DNA from: JAJDAT01 sp964344185
Lineage (GTDB): Bacteria > Nitrospinota > Nitrospinia > Nitrospinales > JAJDAT01
Assembly: GCA_964344185.1 (NCBI GenBank)
Contig: CAYFMN010000007.1
Coordinates: 1 to 64,000, forward strand
Direction of reading: 5' to 3'
Length of the DNA stretch: 64,000 nucleotides
Position 1 is the first letter of the stretch; every line of letters begins with the position of its first letter. The notes below the pieces were generated by a model that worked only from the letters and a program-made list of their open reading frames with translations, ran no database searches and was not told where the DNA came from. A program made the translations under genes and the position numbers. Shown here piece by piece: positions 54,939-63,617 of the stretch.

Positions 54939-55496
54939 CTACTGGGGGGAATAAGGAGGCAATAGTTCTTGATCAATTTCTAAATGTTTTAGAATTCTCG
55001 CTACTACAAAATCTACCAAATCGTCAATCGATTCCGGGTTATGATAAAACCCCGGAGAAGCAGGCAATATTACCGCTCCAGCTTGGTCCAAGGTTAACAA
55101 ATTTTTCAGATGAATCGCGTTGAAAGGAGTTTCTCTAGGTACAATAACGAGCTTTGACTTTTCTTTTAAAAATACGTCTGCGGTTCGTTCAATAAGGGTT
55201 GAGGAAATTCCTGCGGCAATTCGTCCAACGGTACCCATACTTGCAGGAACAATAACCATAGCGGAACCAGGAAAAGATCCGCTTGCCACAGAAACATTCA
55301 TTTGACTATTTTTATAAAGGATTGCTCCATCTTGTTCGAAGTAATCTTTTTTAACTCCTAGTTCTAAATTTATTAGCTCATGACCTCTTTCAGAAATCAA
55401 AACATGAATTTCGGCTTTTCCCAGTAAATAATCGAATAACTTTTTTGCATAACAAGCCCCACTAGCTCCAGTAATAGCTAAAACAATTTTTTTCAT
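54939..55496 (-). CDS. ubiX: Flavin prenyltransferase UbiX
   Basis: Makes prenylated FMN for UbiD-type decarboxylases. The 185-aa protein begins KKIVLAITGASGACYAKKLF and contains SGSFPGSAMVIVPASMGTVGRIAAGIS (in sections), RETPFNAIHLKNLLTLDQAG and a VDFVVARIL end. I chose the ATG at 55496 (GGAAG upstream); a start at 55514 would overlap tmk. No UbiD is in the window. It lies eight bases after tmk and before the desulfurase. Confidence 0.93.
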   Translation of the reverse strand: MKKIVLAITGASGACYAKKLFDYLLGKAEIHVLISERGHELINLELGVKKDYFEQDGAILYKNSQMNVSVASGSFPGSAMVIVPASMGTVGRIAAGISSTLIERTADVFLKEKSKLVIVPRETPFNAIHLKNLLTLDQAGAVILPASPGFYHNPESIDDLVDFVVARILKHLEIDQELLPPYSPQ

Positions 55497-55503
55497 CGAA
55501 GTT

Positions 55504-56127
55504 TCAGCTTCCATTTAGATTAGGAAAAAACTCTTTTAACTCTTCAATAACTCTTGCGACCACCAGTTCAAAAGAAAGAGAGCTATCAATTCGACAAAAA
55601 TGATCGCCAGTAAACCGATCAAAAACCGCTTGAACTTTGGAAAGATAATCCTGCTTTTCAAATGCGTCCGGGCCTCCGGAACGATTTTTTCCTATTCGCT
55701 CTAAACAAAGTTCTATTGGCGCTTTAAACAAAAATACTTTATCCGGTCGAGGAGCAAACTTCTCGTTATCCTGGCAAATCTTATCAGGATCAAAACCTAA
55801 AGCTCCCTGATAGGCTGCAGTAGAATAATAATATCGGTCTATCAATACGATTTTTTTTTCGCTTAAGGCGGGGGAAATATTTTGTTCAACGTTTTCTTTA
55901 CGATCATTGATAAAAAGGGCGAGCTCTTCTTCTGGAGAAATACCGTCCCGTCCTTGAATCAAAATTTCCCTTATTTTTTCCCCATAAGGGCCATTCGTCG
56001 GTTCTCGTAACAAAACAACCGGGTACTCCAGAGCAATTAAGCGATTTCCTAATTCTTTTAAACAAGAACTCTTTCCGGCGCCATCAATCCCTTCAAAAGC
56101 GAATAAGTACCCGCGTTCGACTAACAA
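55504..56127 (-). CDS. tmk: Thymidylate kinase
   Basis: Phosphorylates dTMP to dTDP. The 207-aa protein has the P-loop FEGIDGAGKSS at about 10-20, the LREPTNGPYGEKIRE motif with the DRx-type arginine, and LIDRYYYSTAAYQGA with the conserved DRY. The start is a TTG at 56127 with GGGA a short way upstream, since no ATG is in reach. It follows the DUF3365 gene by 23 bases on the same strand. Confidence 0.94.
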   Translation of the reverse strand: MLVERGYLFAFEGIDGAGKSSCLKELGNRLIALEYPVVLLREPTNGPYGEKIREILIQGRDGISPEEELALFINDRKENVEQNISPALSEKKIVLIDRYYYSTAAYQGALGFDPDKICQDNEKFAPRPDKVFLFKAPIELCLERIGKNRSGGPDAFEKQDYLSKVQAVFDRFTGDHFCRIDSSLSFELVVARVIEELKEFFPNLNGS

Positions 56128-56150
56128 AATATTCCCTTTAACAATTCAAT

Positions 56151-56930
56151 TTATTGCTGGTATAAAACAAAACTTACGGCGCCTGCTAGCTCTCCTAATT
56201 TGCCGCCTTCTTTTTTCCCGCCGGCAATATCAATAGAACCCTTTGGCTCTCCGTGACATTTAAGACAGGACTGTGAGTAATACTCAGGAATGATAAAACG
56301 AAAACCAGATTTGCCTTTATGCGAAGTTTCTTCCGTATATGGTTTATCCTTTGGATAATTGTTCTTTTTAAAAACGTTTTCTATGACGTTATTTTCCCAA
56401 CTATCTGGCCGATTGGTTCTATTACGAATAAAATTTCTTGGAGCGGTCAGTTTTATAAACGCTCTTCCTTTCATAATACGATTGAAGCTATCCGCAACAT
56501 GACGCGCAAATATTGCCGGCAAAAACCGTTTAAACCCTAGCCCCCTTTTATTAATTAATGGTTGAGCGTTTGTCATCACTTCATTAGTCGCTTGTTCAAA
56601 AGCCTTTATAATTTCGCCTTTAAATGGATTCAAAGATATATCCATCGATTCTTTGTTTGATAATTTATTATAGTTTTCCCAAGCTTTTTTTGTTACGGTT
56701 TCGCCAGTCAATCCTTTATCCCCAATATTCGGATCGTTGATTAATTTTTGATTCTGCGAAATTACTGCGCGTGTCGCTCGAAATAATTTCGTTACAGAAC
56801 TGCCGATATCGTCTTTTTGAGCTTCCGTCAGAGCTGCGCTACTAACCCCAGAACCGAAAGCGAACATCCAAAGTAAAACCGCGCTACAAACGGAAAATCT
56901 GCGGCGGGGCGCAAATTTATTCTTTAACAT
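56151..56930 (-). CDS. Periplasmic DUF3365 (Tll0287-like) haem-c protein
   Basis: A 259-aa exported protein with a signal peptide (about 1-34, ending VSSAA). The body is helical, with a C-terminal CLKCH haem motif (C222, C225, H226) inside QSCLKCHGEPKG. The preceding FNRIMKGRAFIKLTAPRN and the motif are characteristic of DUF3365, which binds one c-haem and is thought to sense redox or gases. I chose the ATG at 56930 (GGGGGA upstream); a GTG at 56960 is an alternative. It lies directly downstream of a chemoreceptor with the same haem motif. Confidence 0.85.
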   Translation of the reverse strand: MLKNKFAPRRRFSVCSAVLLWMFAFGSGVSSAALTEAQKDDIGSSVTKLFRATRAVISQNQKLINDPNIGDKGLTGETVTKKAWENYNKLSNKESMDISLNPFKGEIIKAFEQATNEVMTNAQPLINKRGLGFKRFLPAIFARHVADSFNRIMKGRAFIKLTAPRNFIRNRTNRPDSWENNVIENVFKKNNYPKDKPYTEETSHKGKSGFRFIIPEYYSQSCLKCHGEPKGSIDIAGGKKEGGKLGELAGAVSFVLYQQ

Positions 56931-57100
56931 ATTCCCCCAATCTTTCCGAACTTTATTCACGATTATATTGGATTAAGCTCCAATCTTGATTGCTAACTAT
57001 TATTGATTTTCTTAAATATTATAACACTTGGAAAATACTTAATAAATGCACTCGTTCTAGAAGTTTTTCAGCTATTTTTACCTGAGCGCTTTCTATTAGA

Positions 57101-57133
57101 AAAAAAAAACCGGGGAGGATAACCCCCCGGTTT
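57101..57133 (-). terminator. Strong intrinsic terminator of the chemoreceptor gene
   Basis: On the minus strand AAACCGGGGGG, a TTATCC-type loop and CCCCGGTTT form a GC-rich stem followed by a run of Ts. It separates the chemoreceptor from the DUF3365 gene, so they are different transcripts. Confidence 0.88.
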
Positions 57134-57172
57134 AATTTTGAACGAAACTAAAGAACTCTCTTGTAGATTTCT

Positions 57173-59503
57173 TTAGAACTTAAAGTAACCGATCAGCGTA
57201 TTTTGATCAGCAGCCATGCGCGCTACTTCCTGTGCGGCTTGTAAGGTATTGTTTGCGTCGCCAGTAGTATTTTGCGCCGCTTGAGAAACACCCGTGATAT
57301 TTTGAGAAATCTCAATGGTGCCTTGCGCCGCCTCAGCTATGGTCCTGCCAATTTCGGAAGTCGTTGCGGTTTGTTCTTCAACGGCTCCGGCAATGGTTGT
57401 TGAAATATCGCTGATTTGGTTAATAACCATTGTGATGTCTCCAATAGCTTCAACAGCTCCTTGCGTATCGGTTTGAATCGCCTGGATTTTGTTACTAATT
57501 TCCTCAGTCGCTTTAGAAGTTTCCTTAGCTAATTCTTTAACTTCGTTAGCTACCACAGCAAACCCCTTACCAGCTTCACCAGCTCTTGCCGCTTCGATTG
57601 TCGCGTTCAATGCTAGTAAGTTGGTTTGCTCCGCAATGCTGTTAATAACTTTGATGACTTGGCCAATCTCGGCGCTGCTTTGACCTAACTTACTTACTGT
57701 CTCGTTAGTGGTCTCCGCAACTTTAACCGCTTCGCCCGCTACTCTAGCCGCTTCGGAAGAATTTTGAGCAATTTCTTTAATACTCACGTTCATTTCCTCG
57801 GCTCCAGCGGCCACAGCTTCAACGTTCTTAGTAACCTGATCCGTCGCAGTTGCAACCAAACTTGCCTGAGTTGCCGTTTCCTGGATCGTAGCGCTCATAG
57901 TCTGACCAACTGCAGTAAGCTCTTCTGAAGAAGCTGCCATTGTTTGTACATTTTCTCCAAGCCCTTTTAATTTGGCTCTCAAATCCACAACAAATTTATG
58001 TAAGCCTTCTCCCAACTGACCAATAGCATCTTGTCCAGATACTGTAACTTCTTTGGTCAAATCACCTTGAGCGGCAGCGCTAACGACTTCCAAAATTTGA
58101 TCAACTTTGTTTTTCAAATCTTCGGCTTGTTGGCGTTCTCTTTCGGAGTACTCATGGGCTACCTTGGCCTGTTCAAGCATGCTCTCCAAGGCGCTTTTAA
58201 AGTCACCTTCCAGGGTAACGTTCTGATTCTGCGTATTTCCCGCAAGGATTTCTTCTGAATGATGGATAAATTTTTGTAATCCGTCCGTCAGTTGATTACA
58301 AGCAAGGCTTAAAGTTCCAATTTCATCACTGGACGAAACATTCAATTTTTCTTGTTTCAAATTACCACGAGAAGTTTCGCGCAACACTTGAGAAATTTTT
58401 TGAACTGGCTTAATAACCACGGAGTTTAGAAAGAAAATAATACCAATTGCTATCACTAAACCAATGATTGTGGAAATAATAGCGACTGTTTGAATTCTCT
58501 CCTGATTTTTCTCCGCAATTCCCGAAAAAATATCAACTAATTCGCTACTAAGTCCACGTAATTCATTAGCTTTGGTCGAAATAGTCGCCTGAGCCTTTCT
58601 ATAAGGCCCCGATCCTACCTCCGAATTAAGCATCGTTTTAACAATGTTTTGAAATTCGTTGAATTTCACTTTAACCTGGGAGGCTTTATTGGAAAACTCA
58701 GAATGATCTACAGCTTTAATTGTTTTATGTTTCGTTCCCTTTAAGTCTAACGAAAGTTTTCCCCCTTTTGAAACTGCCTCTAAAGTCGATGAAAATAAAC
58801 CTTTTCCCTGGTTAAATTCATTAAGGGTCGCGTTTAATTCTGATTTACCAACAGAAATATCTGGGGAATAAACCAAACGATAGCTTCTTATTCCAAGCAT
58901 GTCGCCAACTTTAAAAGGTTTTCCTTTAATGGCTGTATGACACGAAGCACAAACTGGCACAGTCGCTTTATCCGCAGTGTACAACCCTATATATAATCTA
59001 CCGTCTTCTTCAAATATTTTAGAGAAAATCTCTTCAGAGTTTTCGGTTAGAGACGCAAACGCTTCTTTATCTAAATCAGTTTTTAACGTTTGGGCGGAAT
59101 TAACAGGATCTTCCGCAATAATGTCGATTTTAAAATCCCTACCCGCTCCGAATTTTTCATTAACTACTCTTGCTAAAGTAGCTGGATAAGGGACGGCTGG
59201 ATGGTCTTCATTAGCAGGATCCATACTAATGCTTAGACCTGCTTTCTTAGCGGCCCCAATTACCATTTTGGTATAGGTGCCACGCATTTTTGTGATGTAG
59301 CTATCTAATGATGCGATATTATTTTTTATAGTTTGCACCCTACTTTTAGAAATTGCATAGCCCAAACTTGATTTAACCATCGCTTGAGTCAACATTCTTT
59401 GTCGACCTAAAACATTAGATACTACCGTATCATCTGCCGCGTTATGCAATGCATCCGTAATTAACCAACCGGAACCAACCAATACAATCAGCAACAGAGC
59501 CAT
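57173..59503 (-). CDS. Methyl-accepting chemotaxis protein with a haem-c sensor domain
   Basis: Chemoreceptor of at least 776 aa. The periplasmic domain holds VPVCASCHTAI (C185, C188, H189), a c-haem site as in DUF3365. A second TM (about 340-362) and a HAMP follow, then a long cytoplasmic signalling helix with the tip NLLALNATIEAARAGEAGKG and VANEVKELA. There is no NWETF tail. The likely true start is an ATG at 59541-59543 with a perfect AAGGAGGT upstream, reading MQNWSIQQ; deleting one A at 59517-59521 joins it in frame as KFNGVMALLL. It probably senses redox state or a gas. Confidence 0.88.
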   Translation of the reverse strand: MALLLIVLVGSGWLITDALHNAADDTVVSNVLGRQRMLTQAMVKSSLGYAISKSRVQTIKNNIASLDSYITKMRGTYTKMVIGAAKKAGLSISMDPANEDHPAVPYPATLARVVNEKFGAGRDFKIDIIAEDPVNSAQTLKTDLDKEAFASLTENSEEIFSKIFEEDGRLYIGLYTADKATVPVCASCHTAIKGKPFKVGDMLGIRSYRLVYSPDISVGKSELNATLNEFNQGKGLFSSTLEAVSKGGKLSLDLKGTKHKTIKAVDHSEFSNKASQVKVKFNEFQNIVKTMLNSEVGSGPYRKAQATISTKANELRGLSSELVDIFSGIAEKNQERIQTVAIISTIIGLVIAIGIIFFLNSVVIKPVQKISQVLRETSRGNLKQEKLNVSSSDEIGTLSLACNQLTDGLQKFIHHSEEILAGNTQNQNVTLEGDFKSALESMLEQAKVAHEYSERERQQAEDLKNKVDQILEVVSAAAQGDLTKEVTVSGQDAIGQLGEGLHKFVVDLRAKLKGLGENVQTMAASSEELTAVGQTMSATIQETATQASLVATATDQVTKNVEAVAAGAEEMNVSIKEIAQNSSEAARVAGEAVKVAETTNETVSKLGQSSAEIGQVIKVINSIAEQTNLLALNATIEAARAGEAGKGFAVVANEVKELAKETSKATEEISNKIQAIQTDTQGAVEAIGDITMVINQISDISTTIAGAVEEQTATTSEIGRTIAEAAQGTIEISQNITGVSQAAQNTTGDANNTLQAAQEVARMAADQNTLIGYFKF

Positions 59504-59543
59504 AACACCATTAAACTTTTTGTTGAATGGACCAATTCTGCAT

Positions 59544-59843
59544 CCCTACCTCCTTAATTGTCAGCTACAATCGAAGACGTTCGACTATAAAACGGAGAAA
59601 ATTTAACTCAATGAATAAAAACGAAAACAAAAACACAGTTACTTTCTTGATGGATTTGAGGATTTTACAATAATTTTCGTTAAATCGAAAGTACTTTTAA
59701 TAGTTTTTAACTAATTTGTAACTTAACTGTCACAAAGTTAATACAAAAATCAAAAAACCCCAGTTTTTCTAATCTGTTTTTGTTGAGTTCAACAAAGTTT
59801 TAAGTAAAAATAAATATTTCCTAAACTACTAAAAAAACTGGTT
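59544..59843. other. Divergent intergenic region
   Basis: A/T-rich gap between the divergent chemoreceptor and the 176-aa gene. It contains the chemoreceptor Shine-Dalgarno (59548-59555) and no other recognised feature. Confidence 0.4.
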
Positions 59844-60374
59844 ATGAAAAAATTTTTAAAAATATTTGGATGGATTTGCCTTGGTATTTTTTTACAATTT
59901 AAATTTAGCGTCCTTTATGGAATTGTCTTTTTAGAAAACCTAAATTTCCATGATAGAACTTATTTTATTTCGATGAAATTAAAACCAATAGCGCAATCTA
60001 CTCAAATATTAAACGTTAAAACAACGGTTCATCACTCTTTAGGGCCAGATTACTTCGCTAATGTATATATCCCTAAATCAGTAAAGGTGTATAACGCTGT
60101 TCCTTATAAAGGAGCAGAACCAATTAAGGGTTATGTCGCTTATCAAATGGATATGAAGAGAAAGTACCGAGACGTGCTTGCCTCTAAAGACTTTATTATT
60201 TCTTCAATTTTGGACGAAAAATTACCTCCAACTCCAATACTAGTCCATTTCGAAAATATGAAACAAAGACTGCATAGCGATAAAACTTACCTAATTTCTA
60301 CATCAACAGGCAAAACTTCCTTGGAAGGTCCTGAACAAGTCGCTGTTAAATACCCTCAATCACTCGGGATGTGA
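59844..60374 (+). CDS. Small exported or membrane protein of unknown function
   Basis: A 176-aa protein. The N-terminus (about 1-30, KKFLKIFGWICLGIFLQFKF) is a signal anchor. The rest has an alternating beta-like pattern with PKSVKVYNAVPYKGAEPIKG and YLISTSTGKTSLEGPEQ, suggesting a periplasmic beta-sandwich or small binding domain. The family is not recognised. It precedes the J-domain gene by 55 bases on the same strand. Confidence 0.65.
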   Translation: MKKFLKIFGWICLGIFLQFKFSVLYGIVFLENLNFHDRTYFISMKLKPIAQSTQILNVKTTVHHSLGPDYFANVYIPKSVKVYNAVPYKGAEPIKGYVAYQMDMKRKYRDVLASKDFIISSILDEKLPPTPILVHFENMKQRLHSDKTYLISTSTGKTSLEGPEQVAVKYPQSLGM

Positions 60375-60429
60375 AAGTTTCTGTAATTATGAATAGTATA
60401 GCTGGTTATTTTCTATAGAGCAACCTTAA

Positions 60430-61236
60430 ATGAGCCGAAATTCAAAGGATTATTATAAAATCTTGGAGATTTCTTCGAAAGCAACTCCAGAAGAAATTAA
60501 AAAAAGTTACCGGAAACTTGCAATTAAGTTTCATCCTGACCACAATTCAGGTGACCCAAATTGCGAAGATAAATTTAAGGAAATAACAGAGGCTTACGCT
60601 GTATTAATAGATCCTAAAAAAAGGGAACAATATGACCGGTTCAGGTCTGGGTTTACTTCCGGTTCAAGTCATTCAAATCAGTCTGATTTCCACTATTCTC
60701 ATGAAGATTTGTTTGAAAACATGTTTAGACAAGCATTTTCCAGGCAAGTATTTGAGGAATTAAACCGTGAATTTAATAAATCTGGTTATCGTTCTGGTCC
60801 CGATTTTTTCTCAAAAGTTTTATTTAATGGAGCCTTAAACGGACTTCCACGATTATTATCTTTTTTACCCGGTCCTTTTGGAAGGATTGGTTCCATATTG
60901 ATGTTAATAACAACTGTAGGCAAAGTTTTTTTCCCTAAAACCCAGGGTACGCAAACCCCACGCTCTTCTATATGGAACTCTATAAAAGAAAGCGTAAAAC
61001 TCGGGGGTTCTCCTGCAAACTTAGACGTAGAGTTCAATCTAAAAATTCCTTTTTCGTCTATTAAAGAGGGAACCAAAAAAGAAATCTCTTACAAAACAAA
61101 CCGTCAAGCAGAGCGTCTATTGATCAATATTCCAGCCAGCATAAAGCCAGGTCAAAAACTTAGAATTAAAGAGAAAGGTCATTGGGGAGAAAACGAAATC
61201 AGAGGCGACTTAATACTTTGTCTTAAAGAAGAATAA
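60430..61236 (+). CDS. J-domain protein, DnaJ-like without zinc fingers
   Basis: A 268-aa co-chaperone-like protein. The J domain spans about 6-70 with HPD at residues 35-37 (LAIKFHPDHNSGD). The usual G/F-rich linker and the four CXXCXGXG zinc repeats are absent; instead there is a basic/hydrophobic middle (LPRLLSFLPGPFGRIG, membrane-like) and a C-terminal DnaJ_C-like piece (FSSIKEGTKKEISYKT, then LLINIPASIKPGQKLRIKEKG). It is a type II-like J protein with a possible membrane anchor. No dnaK is nearby, so its Hsp70 partner is elsewhere. Confidence 0.82.
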   Translation: MSRNSKDYYKILEISSKATPEEIKKSYRKLAIKFHPDHNSGDPNCEDKFKEITEAYAVLIDPKKREQYDRFRSGFTSGSSHSNQSDFHYSHEDLFENMFRQAFSRQVFEELNREFNKSGYRSGPDFFSKVLFNGALNGLPRLLSFLPGPFGRIGSILMLITTVGKVFFPKTQGTQTPRSSIWNSIKESVKLGGSPANLDVEFNLKIPFSSIKEGTKKEISYKTNRQAERLLINIPASIKPGQKLRIKEKGHWGENEIRGDLILCLKEE

Positions 61237-61465
61237 TTTGTTACTTAAGAGGACCTCTAATAATTGGCATACTGGTTTGCTATCGCCTAGCCTTTGAACT
61301 TGAGGACCATGCCCCTGGCAAACCTGAACTTTTAAAGGTTCCCTTAAATAATTTATAGAACCTCTTACCGCCAAGGTTCGACCAAAATTAATCCTTCTAT
61401 AAAATCAATATTACATTTCACTTAAGATCACTTTCTTAAAATACCGTTATAGGCAATTTAATATT

Positions 61466-62164
61466 ATGAATAGACAAGCTCTTGTAGCTTATTGGAAGAA
61501 GTTTTTTGCAGATTTATTCGTGGGTTCTATTATCCGGCTTACACTTTATACAGGTTGCGGTAGTTTGGCGGGAATTTTTTCAACGTATTTGTTTAAATCC
61601 ACATCGCTCGACGCTTTACAAATTAGCGATTGGTTGGAATGGTTTTTTATCGGTCTTGTCCTGACCTGGAATATTTTCTTTGGCATTTTTCATGGTTTTT
61701 GGGGAGCGGCTATTCAAACTATAAACCAAAAGCTAAGCGAAGTAACGGTTGGACTTCAAGATCTTTTAGATATCCTTAGCAAAGAAGTATTGGCTAAATT
61801 AAACTCATTAAATAAGACATATAAAAAAGAAGAAGCGGCTAGAATTTTTAGCCAAATGGGCGATAATTTTTTAAAAAGTTTAGAACTTAAAGGAGGAATT
61901 CAAGGAATATTAGGATCTTTAATTTTTGGGTTTATAATCAAGGTTCTTCGATTTTTGTTTTTAAATGAAATTTCAGAACGTTTACTTGCCAAACCCGGAG
62001 ATAAAGCCACAACTGCGGATATCGAAAGCGCAGTTCGCCGAGTTGGAGTCAATAAAATGTTGGAACCTATTGGCGATAATTTAGCCCTAGCCCAAGTCGC
62101 TAACGTTATATTATTTTTCCTATCTTTCGGATTCCCCTTTTTCCTAGTCTGGTTTTTCACTTAA
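61466..62164 (+). CDS. Multi-pass membrane protein of unknown function
   Basis: A 232-aa protein with two hydrophobic segments near the N-terminus (about 20-40 and 52-72), a helical soluble middle (QDLLDILSKEVLAKLNSLNK), and two hydrophobic segments near the C-terminus. The family is not recognised. It lies alone, 229 bases after the J-domain gene and just before the convergent msrB gene. Probably an inner-membrane protein. Confidence 0.65.
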   Translation: MNRQALVAYWKKFFADLFVGSIIRLTLYTGCGSLAGIFSTYLFKSTSLDALQISDWLEWFFIGLVLTWNIFFGIFHGFWGAAIQTINQKLSEVTVGLQDLLDILSKEVLAKLNSLNKTYKKEEAARIFSQMGDNFLKSLELKGGIQGILGSLIFGFIIKVLRFLFLNEISERLLAKPGDKATTADIESAVRRVGVNKMLEPIGDNLALAQVANVILFFLSFGFPFFLVWFFT

Positions 62165-62192
62165 AAATATTCAAGTTGATCCCAAAGCGACC

Positions 62193-62585
62193 TTACGCTT
62201 CACGAAACTCTAAAGAAGCAGAATTAATACAATATCTACGCCCAGTAGGAGCGGGCCCATCTTCAAAAACATGTCCAAGATGGGAATCGCATTTTGCGCA
62301 CATAACCTCCACCCTTTTCATAAAAAAAGAATTATCTTCTTCCTCAGCTATTCCGCTTTCTTCTAATGGTTGAAAAAAACTGGGCCAACCGGTCCCTGAA
62401 TCGAACTTTGCTATCGAATCAAAAAGAGGGCTTTGGCAACAAACACAATAATAAACCCCCGGTTCCTTGACGTTCCAATATTTACCGCTAAAAGCCCGCT
62501 CTGTCCCTTTTTTCCTGCAAACTTTGAACTGTTCCTCGCTTAAAACTTCTTTCCATTCTTCATCTGTTTTCATAACTTTATCCAT
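62193..62585 (-). CDS. msrB: Peptide methionine-R-sulfoxide reductase
   Basis: Repairs the R form of methionine sulfoxide in proteins. The 130-aa protein has YYCVCCQSPLFDSIAKFDSGTGWPSFFQPL and MCAKCDSHLGHVFEDGP (in sections) with the two CxxC zinc pairs. The usual catalytic cysteine is in RYCINSASLEF. I chose the ATG at 62585 with AAGGAG nine bases upstream; the frame extends to 62615 without support. It starts 35 bases after coaX, so the two may share a transcript. Confidence 0.94.
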   Translation of the reverse strand: MDKVMKTDEEWKEVLSEEQFKVCRKKGTERAFSGKYWNVKEPGVYYCVCCQSPLFDSIAKFDSGTGWPSFFQPLEESGIAEEEDNSFFMKRVEVMCAKCDSHLGHVFEDGPAPTGRRYCINSASLEFREA

Positions 62586-62619
62586 AGCTTTTTTCTCCTT
62601 GAAGTTGCATACCATTCCC

Positions 62620-63387
62620 TTATGAACGGTTGCGATTATATAAAATCAATAAACCGTCCAAAGTTAAAAAAGGATCTACTTCATCGATTACATTTAGTTC
62701 TTTTAAAAAAGAGTTAGATATTCCCCCTGTAGCCAGAACCATTGCATTTTCGCCCATTTCCTCGCGCATCTTGGCGACGATATGATTGACCATACCCGCA
62801 ACGCCATGCACCCCACCTGATTGGATACTCTCCACTGTCGATTTCCCTATGACTCTATCTGGAACCACTAAATCAACTCTAGGAAGCTTTGCAGTATTTT
62901 TAAATAAAGCCTCCATCGAAATATTGACTCCTGGAAATATGGCTCCGCCCAAATATTCTCCATTCTTAGAAACCGCGTCAAACGTAGTGGCTGTGCCAAA
63001 ATCAACAATAATTAATGATTTTTTGTGTTTAGAAAATGCGGCCACTGCGTTAACAATTCGATCGGCTCCAACTTCCGAAGGATTTTTATAGCTAATGGAA
63101 ATTCCCGTCTTAATGCCGGGACCAACAATAATGGGGTCGCAGGAAAAATACTTCTGCCCCATTTCACGCAATATAGGCACCAGAGATGGCACTACACACG
63201 CTACAATAATATCGTCGATAGTTTCAGCCGCAACTTCGTTTAATAAGATAAATTCTTTTATCAAAACCCAATATTCGTCGGCTGTTCGATTGCACTCTGT
63301 TCTAATTCTCCAATGGGTTAATAGTTTTCCTTTCGAAAACAACCCTATTACATTATTTGAATTTCCTACATCAATAGCTAAAAGCAT
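62620..63387 (-). CDS. coaX: Type III pantothenate kinase
   Basis: First step of coenzyme A synthesis, phosphorylating pantothenate with ATP. The 255-aa protein begins LLAIDVGNSNNVIGLF (Asp/Asn phosphate-binding loop), and has VGADRIVNAVAAFS, VDFGTATTFDAVSKNG and GAIFPGVNISMEALF, typical of the CoaX/Baf family. It belongs to the actin-like superfamily and is insensitive to CoA feedback in other bacteria. It precedes msrB on the same strand. Confidence 0.95.
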   Translation of the reverse strand: MLLAIDVGNSNNVIGLFSKGKLLTHWRIRTECNRTADEYWVLIKEFILLNEVAAETIDDIIVACVVPSLVPILREMGQKYFSCDPIIVGPGIKTGISISYKNPSEVGADRIVNAVAAFSKHKKSLIIVDFGTATTFDAVSKNGEYLGGAIFPGVNISMEALFKNTAKLPRVDLVVPDRVIGKSTVESIQSGGVHGVAGMVNHIVAKMREEMGENAMVLATGGISNSFLKELNVIDEVDPFLTLDGLLILYNRNRS

Positions 63388-63617
63388 TTATATACCAAGC
63401 AATTCCTAATAAATAATCAAAGTCTCTCGATTTTTAAATCAACTCAGCCTCGATTTTAGTCGAAACGTAATAATAAAAAAATTTAATTTAGAAAGACAAA
63501 TCGGGACGATTTTATTAAAATAAGATGGATTATCGTGACTGACAAAATAACAAACAGCCCGAACCTTGACAAGTTCGAATTTATAAACTTTTCCCTCGTT
63601 TTAATTAAAAGGAAAAA

